Assembly: GCA_029204225.1 (NCBI GenBank)
Contig: CM055096.1
Location: 71,923,349-71,987,348 of the forward strand
Length of the DNA stretch: 64,000 bases
Direction: 5' to 3'
Source of the DNA: Diphasiastrum complanatum
Lineage: Eukaryota > Streptophyta > Lycopodiopsida > Lycopodiales > Lycopodiaceae
The translations under genes and the position numbers were made by a program. The notes under the pieces were generated by a model, which saw only the letters and a program-made list of their open reading frames with translations, had not been told where the DNA came from and made no database searches. Below, in pieces: positions 57,235 through 64,000 of the stretch. Position 1 is the stretch's first letter; the number at the start of each line of letters is the position of its first letter.

Positions 57235-58388
57235 CTAACACACACCTTTATTTGGACTCAATGCAACGAAATGAATGATACCATCCTTGTAAATCATGTG
57301 TCTACCAGTGTCTTTGACTTCTTGAAGGGCTTTTTTGCGTTCGCCAACTTGAACAAAGGTGAGATCTTCATCCAAAAAGATCTTGATATCTTTTAATTTA
57401 GGTCGTTGTCGTAGTACAGCTCGTCTTGTCTCCCTCGAAGTGAAGTGTAGGACAAGGGTACTATGGTATGCCAAGCTATGTCCAAGTCTTTGTCATGGTC
57501 CTAGAGAGTAACTTTCAAAAATTGTATCGCTTCACCAATAGCATCCTGAGAATCAGGAATACCCCTTACATGAACATTGAGGGCCTTTTGCTCGCGCAGC
57601 CGGCTCTCATTAAGTGTAGCAGAGATTAATGAAACTGGAGGGTTTATACCTGAACCTTTAACCCATGAATGCTGTTCGGATTTGCTTTCTTTGAGAACCT
57701 CTGCCCAAGATTGGAGAGCAGTATGGTGCTGATCCACTTTACTCTCGAGTTGTTGGATCTTAGCTGAAGTAGTGACTTGGCCTTCACCTTTGACAGATGT
57801 AATTTCCTTTTTGATAGTTTCAATGGATGTATCCAACTGTAGAAGGTGCGAGTGCACCGATTGGATCATTGCTTGATGGGAGTCCATCTCCTTCCGGTGA
57901 GAAGCAAGCAGTTGGAAAATCCTTTCGTTATCTTCATGGAAAGAAGTGATCAGGTCGAAGAGTGCTGGAGATGTCAAATCGCATGGAATATCCAACTGTA
58001 GAAGGTGTGAGTGCACCGATTGGATCACTGCTTGACGGGAGTCCATCTCCTTCCGGTGAGAAGCAAGGAGTTGGAAAATCCTTTTGTCATCTTCATGGAG
58101 AGAAGTGATCAGGTCGAAGAGTGCTGGAGATGTCAAATCGCATGGATAAGGGGTGATTGGAAGAGCAATAGTAGGAATGTTCTCTAGAATCTGATTAGAT
58201 GGAGAAATAGGAAGAGCAAAAATAGCTTGAGTTATGGAGATAAGAGAAGGGGGGGGGCTAGTGCTCCCCCCACAAGAGGTTGGTTGCTGCAGCTGCGCTG
58301 CTACAGCATCTAGCTGCTGTTGCGTTGCAGCATTAGTGCATGGCATGGAAGAAGAGGAGGGGGTGATAGCCCCTTTCTTTCTTGGCAT
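57235..58388 (-). pseudogene. L1-type LINE ORF1 protein (coiled coil plus RRM-like)
   Basis: ATG at 58388. Basic Ser-rich N-terminus (MPRKKGAITPSSSS), Gln-rich and Pro-rich linker, then two copies of a 53-residue helical segment (CDLTSPALFDLITS, HRKEMDS, SVHSHLLQLD). A further coiled coil follows (IETIKKEI, KIQQLESKVDQHHTALQSW) and then an RRM-like region, LNVHVRGIPDSQDAIGEAIQ. A TAG stop and a frameshift near 57490 separate it from VLHFTSRETRRAVLRQRP and FVQVGERKKALQEVK, the C-terminal part. ORF1 proteins of this type bind RNA as trimers during LINE retrotransposition. No ORF2 (endonuclease or RT) is seen further along the minus strand. It could also be a different RNA-binding transposon protein. 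Confidence 0.65.
57831..58148 (-). repeat. In-frame 159-bp tandem duplication in the ORF1-like gene
   Basis: Copies 57831-57989 and 57990-58148 differ at only a few positions. The period of 159 bp equals 53 codons, so the reading frame is kept. Confidence 0.9.
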
Positions 58389-58921
58389 AAAGGAGGATTG
58401 ATGGATCTCTTGAAGCGATGCTGGCAGGGTTCAGCGCACAGGAGAAGTGCTGCAAATGGAATCAGCGATGTTTGGAGCTGAATCTGGTGAGTTGCTGGAG
58501 CATCGATGGAGGAGCTATGCTAGAGCACTAGTGGAGTTGCGCTGGAGCAGCGATGGGGGCTCAGGATGATCCGCCATGGCATCTGCGAGGAGCAGCCGTT
58601 GATTCGCGAGAGAGAGAATGTAGGCTGTTGTGGACAAAAGGCCATTCTTAGATTTTGATTGGGCCTCTTGTGCCCTAAAACGTCAATGACGGGTAGCTGA
58701 AGGGTGATGGGCAGTTTTTTGGAACGTTCTAGAAAAGCCATCTTTTTTGGAACTTTTGTAGAGAGAGAAAGATATGAAATTTTCTTAGAGAGAAATATGT
58801 GTGTGGAGAGTGAAAGAGAGCGCGCACAAGAGTGCGATCCAGAGGGAGAGGGAGAGAGGCTTTTTCAAAATTTCTGGGGTTTTTTTTAGGGTGGGATGAG
58901 AATATAGCGATATAGTGAGGT

Positions 58922-58925
<4 letters not shown>
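58389..58925. other. 5' region of the ORF1-like gene, no gene recognised
   Basis: Upstream (in minus-strand terms) of ORF1. Purine-rich on plus with GAGAG words near 58760-58860. It may be LINE 5' untranslated sequence. Confidence 0.35.

Positions 58926-59001
<76 letters not shown>
58926..59001 (+). repeat. (GA)n microsatellite, about 76 bp
   Basis: Uninterrupted GA, purines on plus. Confidence 0.97.
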
Positions 59002-59005
<4 letters not shown>

Positions 59006-60050
59006 TTGCAGTAGGAGGTATTGTGGCAAAGCCTATCATGAAAGACGGTAAATTGGTTGAAGATCCGTCAAAACATCTTCTAGGTGCATGGATACTGGTA
59101 ACTCACCATGGATATTGCCAGTGCTCCATAAGTCCAATTATAGGTCTGGGCCCTCATAAGATTATTAATTACATTACCGGCCAAGCCTGGAATGGCGTGG
59201 CGTAACTAACAACCTTATACTTTGGAGTACCGACTATCCATGTCAAGAATTATTCCAAATCCCACATATTGGACATGTAACAAGGGGGGGTGCCCTAGTT
59301 CCTCCCTAGGAAATCTTTTACGGATTTTTCCCACTCTTGCCTTCTCTCTAGTGTAGGAGAGGAAAAAGTTTACTTAAGCCTTAAGTAAAAATCATCGTTT
59401 TCTCTTAAGTTCTTTTTGGAATTTAACCTTGAAACAAGACATGAAACTAAGAATTGTAGAAGTTGAAAATCTTGGAAGGAGGAGGAGAGCATACACTCCT
59501 TCCTTTATACTTTTGCAGGTATTGTGGGGAGGAAGGTGTACTCCTGGACCCTCTATATCCCCTTCCCTTGTCCTCAAAGCGCCCCTGCAAGCTTGTGGAA
59601 AATCTTTGCAACATAACAAAATGGTAAATTAAGGAACTATGAACTATGAACTATGAACTCCAAGGGAGGAAGATCTTCCTCCCTTCACCAAAAAAAGCTG
59701 TACTTGCTATACCTGTGAATTATACTATAGGCAGCCTGTTACACACAAGCTCACAAACCCTAAGTAAATACACAGAATTACCCATCAAATTTGTCACTTT
59801 ATTAATCTCGACCCAATGTACATAGATCAACAAGCAAACATGAGAGCTCTGCTGCAAGTCTCCTCCCAACCATAGCTGCATAGGAATACCATAGGGAATG
59901 AATGCCTGGCAAGGCTCACACTATATCCCCTCAAGCACCCCTTAACCCTGACACATCCTAATGTCGACACATGGCAAATTCCATGCACAGTCGGCACTTG
60001 CAACTTGGCAGTACCTTGACACATAGGCAAGCTAGTAGGTGGACAGTCTG
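59002..60050. other. No gene recognised
   Basis: A 67-codon open stretch after the GA tract (59003-59205) has no recognisable family. Three copies of the 10-bp word CTATGAACTA lie near 59636-59660. The rest is non-coding. Confidence 0.35.
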
Positions 60051-60208
60051 ACACGTGTCACTCATGCATTGGACCAAGTGTCCCAATGGGCATATGACAC
60101 GTCCTGTTGACCCGTCCATTGACCTTCCGACAAGTGTCACTCATACACTGGACCAAGTGTCCCAGTGAGCATATGACACGTGTCACGTTGACCAACCCTT
60201 CCTACCTT
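60051..60208. repeat. 79-bp tandem duplication rich in CACGTG-like words
   Basis: Copies 60051-60129 and 60130-60208 share TGTCACTCAT, TGGACCAAGTGTCCCA and GCATATGACACGT. The palindrome ACACGTGT occurs in both, although the second copy starts ACAAGTGT and carries its ACACGTGT at the other end. CACGTG is the core of plant G-box elements. Confidence 0.8.
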
Positions 60209-61610
60209 TTAGGAGGTCAGTCCAACAGACTCTCATGAGACCTAGTACCCCCTTGGCCATCTCGGAATAAGTCACGATAACAATATTTACATTGCAATTA
60301 ACAATTGTCTCCACAGGCCGGTGACTTAGCCATTTACAATTTAATAATTACAATTTACAATTTACATTGGGCAAGGGATTCAATGTACATGTGACATCCC
60401 TTCCCTCCCAAATGACATCATCCTTGATGGCAAAGTCTAGATACATAAGGTCACATGACCAGAGTGGTGACTAAGGAGTTGAGGGATAAGCTTCACCCAA
60501 GGTCTCTTGGGTGATGTGAAGTACAAGAGTATAATGATGTTTGGTACAAGAATAGCAACCTATCATTACTATTCTAGGCCTAGACTAGTTTACTACTAGG
60601 GCTCCTTTTGTAGATTTTTGTTTCTCGCTAGCTCTTCCTACCACCACCTCCAATAGACACCTATTCACCTACCCTTCCTACCTACCATACTTACCTACTC
60701 TTCTTCACATACCTCAAGTTTGACCACGTGACTTGCTGTTTTTAGTAGTTCACTAACTCAATGTAGGACCCTTTAGAAAATCGAAACTTTAAGGGTCAAA
60801 AAATGAGAGGTCTAAAATATTTAATAGGCCTACAACTAAAACATTCCGAGGTACACAATATTTCTTCCAATGGCCCTTAACACGATCACCAGCCCCTAGA
60901 AGCCACTTGTACTCATTTTAGTGATAGAATAAATTGTAAATCAGGTATTCATAGATTCTGAACAGGGTTGAAGCAGTTTGTACTATATCTGATTTCAAGA
61001 AAGGTCAAGGTTGAAAAGTATAGATTATGTATGAGCAAGTTTTTTGGCAGGTTCTGATGTAGATTTGGTGCAACTATAGGCTGTCAAGTACAACCAAAAT
61101 CTTTTGTCGTACGTATAGTACCTCTTGTAGTTCGTACAACTAAAAAATGGCCATAACTTTCTCTACGCTTATCGGATTGCTATGAGATTTCGGCAGGTGC
61201 TTGGCGGTGCTGGATCGCTGCTAGAAAGGCTGAAAATCTGAGAAAAGATTCCGAAATCGCTGATTCTGCTCAGAAAAACAGGTTTTGGACGTTTTGGAGT
61301 TGAACCGTCATAACTTCTCCGCCGTATGTCCGTTTGACCTGAGATTTGGCACGAAGAATCCTTACAGGAGGGTGACCTACTATAGTAGTACCTTCAGCCC
61401 TTTTGCAGACCTGAGCGTCCATAACTTTGCTTTGATTTGGTGCTGTTTTTTCACCTATTTTCTCAAAAAAATCGACAAAACTTCAAATTTTTCCGGCAAC
61501 CTCTTCGTCGGTCATCCATACTACGTCTTTGGGAACCAGGGAGTGATCTATATTTGTTGATTTATTTTGCTTTCCGTTTTTTATTTTCATAAGAATTTTT
61601 TTTTTTTTTT
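60209..61610. other. Probable LTR/leader of the downstream Gypsy element
   Basis: No gene. Two passages (61140-61190 and 61300-61430) repeat the pattern CCATAACTTTCTC / TCATAACTTCTCCG followed by a G/T-rich stretch containing GAGATTT, and are of the kind seen in plant Gypsy LTRs. A T-run sits just before the coding region (61597-61608). No primer-binding site was found. Confidence 0.35.
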
Positions 61611-62950
61611 GTGTTGGTTTTGGTGTACATTCAGAAAGACAGTGTTTTTTCTGTGCCCTTTTTGTTCTTTATGGAAGATGATAAAGTTGATATTCCGCTT
61701 AGCTCTCATGTTGCCCTCCAATCACCACCACCCAGCCCTGTGCTTAGCCCTGACCGTAATCCGCCTACAATGGCTGCTCGTTCGCCTGCTGGTACTTCCC
61801 CTTCTGTGCGAGCTCGCATGGATAGCGTGGAAAAGACCGTCAACCTAAAAGAAGAAGAGGAAGTCAGAAAGATGTTGGAGGAGTATCTCAAGTTGGGGTA
61901 CATCCGTCCAAGTTATTCACCTTTCGCCTCTCCTATTTTACTTGTTAAGAAAAAGGATGGTAGTTTCCGGATGTGTGTAGATTACAGGGGATTGAATAAG
62001 ATCACTGTAAAGCACAAGTATCAGATGCCCAGGATTGATGATCTACTGGATGCGTTGCAAGGTGCAACCATTTTCAGTAAGATAGATCTCAAAAGTGGAT
62101 ACCATCAAATACGGATTCGAGATGAAGACGTCCAGAAGATGGCCTTCCGAACCCGTTTCGGTCATTATGAGTTTTTGGTTATGCCATTTGGTTCTAAGTT
62201 TTTGGTTATGCCATTTGGGTCATTATGAGTTTTTGGTTATGCCACGTTCATGATGCTCATGAACGATGTCTTGTGAGACTATATGGGCAAGTTTGGTTAG
62301 TAAAGCGGTCGAGGAGCATGAGGTTCATCTCAAGACCGTATTGGGCAAGTTACAAGCTTCTGTCTTGTATTCCAATACTCAAAAGACAGAGTTGTGTAAG
62401 ACTCATGTCAAGTATTCGGGTCACGTAGTGACAGTTGAGGGTATTTAGGTTGACCCAACCAAGGTGGCTGTGGTTAAAAAGTGGCCGAGGCCTCTCGATA
62501 TACGTCAATTACAATCTTTCTTAGGCTTTTGTAAGTTCTACCGACGGTTTGTTAGGAATTATTCCTGGATAGCTGCTCCTCTAACGAACCAGCTACAGAA
62601 AAACAACACCGTGGTTCGATGGGATGCTGAAGCTCAGCAACGTTCTGAGAACTTGAAGGAGTCTGTGGCCACGGCTCCAATCCTCAAGATTGTGGATACC
62701 TAGAAACCTTTTGACCTAGAGACGGATGCAAGTGGCATTGCCGTAGGTGCAGTGTTGAGCCAAGAGGGTAGACCAGTAGGCTTTGAGAGTAAAAAGTTGA
62801 CCCTCAACAGAGATATCCTACACACGAGCAAGAGCTGTATGCGATTATACATGCACTCAAGGTGTGGAGGCATTGTTTATATGGCGCCGAGTTTTATGTG
62901 TACACAGATCATCATACTTTATAGTATTTTTGCACTTAGCCAGATTTGAA
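61611..62950 (+). pseudogene. Gypsy RT and RNase H, broken
   Basis: A short Ser/Pro leader ([32 protein letters not shown]) is joined directly to RT; gag and protease are missing. [82 protein letters not shown] and [12 protein letters not shown] triplicated segment and a deletion follow that remove the catalytic YxDD. The thumb resumes with VDPTKVAVVKKWPRPL, LQSFLGFCKFYRRF and APLTNQL. RNase H (FDLETDASGIAVGAVLSQEG, YAIIHAL in a shifted frame) follows. The pattern fits the Ty3/Gypsy chromovirus group. Confidence 0.9.
62166..62244 (+). repeat. Short triplication inside the Gypsy RT
   Basis: The word GTTTTTGGTTATGCCA appears three times, first and third within GTCATTATGAGTTTTTGG. The first two copies encode FLVMPFG; the third is frame-shifted. 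Confidence 0.9.
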
Positions 62951-64000
62951 AGGCCGCCAAGCTCAGTGGGCTGAGTTGATGCAGGAATTTCACTTGGAAA
63001 TTTGCTTCCGAAGAGGGAAGGAAAATGTGGTCGCTGATGCACTATCTCGTATACTGCATCAGATGAGCTTTACTGACAGTGGTCTCATGGAGGAGATTAA
63101 GAGGGCTCAAGAAAAGGGCCCGCATTGTCAACGTGTGTGGCCTAATGCGCGCAAGGTAGTCGACCAAACGAAAGAGTCAGTCGAGGCTGTTGCTTTCGTA
63201 GAGGCACACACCAGTGCATATCTTACATACACCGTGAAGGATGGTATATTATTGAGAAATGGAAGAGTTTTTGTGCCAGACATGAAGGATCATTGTCGTA
63301 AGATACTTCATGAATGCCATGATAGTCCCTGCACAGGGCACCCTGGTATTGATAAGACTAGTGAGCTTTTAAAAATTAATTTTTCTGGCCACGATTGCAG
63401 CGGGATGTAAGAGAGTACGTCCAGCGTTGCACGACTTGTCAAGTGAACAAGGCCGAGAGAGTAAGTCCTCCGGGCTTGCTACATCCACTTGAGATACCTA
63501 CAGGAAGGTGGGAAAGCATCTCTGTGGATTTTAGTGTTGGGCTACCCAAGACCAGAAGGGATTCAATTCCGTTATGGTAGTGGTAGACAGGTTTTTCAAG
63601 ATGGCTCATTTCATTGCAACGACCAAGAAGGTCATAGCTTCGCAAGTTGCTGAGTTGTTTATTGAGAATATTGTCAGGTTACATGGCCTTCCGAAGTCCA
63701 TTGTTTCAACTTTTTGACAGGGATCCCAAGTTTACGGGAAATTTCTGGATTGAGGTGTTCGCCAAGATGGGAACACAGTTGCAGATGAGTAGCTCTAAGC
63801 ATTCTCAGACGGATGGTCAGACAGAGCGAGTGAACCAGATCTTGGAAGATATGCTTAGGGCATATGTTAGTAGTACGCAAACAGACTGGGTAAAGCATTT
63901 ACCGCTATTGGAGTTCGCGTACAATGATAAGAGACATGCGTCCATTGGATTGAGTCCATTTGAGCTCAATTATGGTTTCAGGCCACTTAGTCCTGCAATC
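62951..64000 (+). pseudogene. Gypsy RNase H end and integrase, running off the window
   Basis: The end of RNase H and its tether (GRQAQWAELMQEFHLEICFR, ENVVADALSR) are followed by KDGILLRNGRVFVP and the integrase zinc domain: ILHECHDSPCTGHPGIDKT, then CTTCQVNKA. The core begins [16 protein letters not shown] (first Asp). After frameshifts it continues [12 protein letters not shown] (second Asp) and KHSQTDGQTERVNQILEDML (Glu), then AYNDKRHASIGLSPFELNYG at the window end. Frame breaks lie near 63395, 63580 and 63716. Otherwise complete to the edge. Confidence 0.9.

Overview
This window is nuclear DNA of a land plant with a large, repeat-rich genome. The evidence is Copia and Gypsy LTR retrotransposons nested in each other, an L1-type ORF1, a Helitron, a hAT-type MITE, very long (GA)n arrays, an intron-containing patatin-like gene with GT-AG introns, and a decayed block of plastid DNA carrying the ndhA-ndhI-ndhG-ndhD gene order. 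The species cannot be fixed from sequence alone. The plastid donor kept its ndh genes, which excludes a pine-type plastome. The low gene density fits a gymnosperm or another large-genome plant.

Layout. 1-2.6 kb: gag remnant and LTR-like DNA. 2.6-12.8 kb: what looks like one minus-strand Copia element, split by a 1,134-bp solo LTR with target-site duplication and by a second block of about 4.7 kb that starts with its own LTR. 12.9-13.1 kb: a GC-rich tandem repeat. 14.1-17.2 kb: a patatin-like phospholipase gene of 7 exons, open over its whole reconstructed length, with an antisense Copia integrase fragment in intron 1. 17.3-17.7 kb: possible last exons of a gene facing it. 18.3-23.9 kb: a minus-strand Helitron unit made of a decayed Rep/Pif1 helicase, then an open 4-exon gene of unknown function, then a GIY-YIG nuclease-like domain. 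24.5-26.0 kb: plastid insertion. 26.1-29.7 kb: a Copia copy with a 717-codon gag-protease ORF. 31-36.4 kb: microsatellites, perfect hairpins and a broken 2-oxoglutarate dioxygenase gene. 36.6-39.2 kb: Copia fragments. 39.4-48.0 kb: one Gypsy element plus the 5' part of a related one joined through an LTR. 48.0-49.8 kb: rearranged Copia LTR-gag. 50-57 kb: sparse DNA with a hAT MITE and tandem duplications. 57.2-58.4 kb: L1-like ORF1. 59-64 kb: LTR or leader DNA and a broken Gypsy pol that runs off the window.

Function. The only gene with a good claim to be a working host gene is the patatin-like acyl hydrolase: its Ser-Asp dyad and all reconstructed exon phases are kept. Almost everything else is mobile DNA in various states of decay. 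The most unusual arrangement is the Helitron block, where a Rep/helicase, an unrecognised spliced gene and a GIY-YIG nuclease domain lie head-to-tail on one strand within 5.5 kb.
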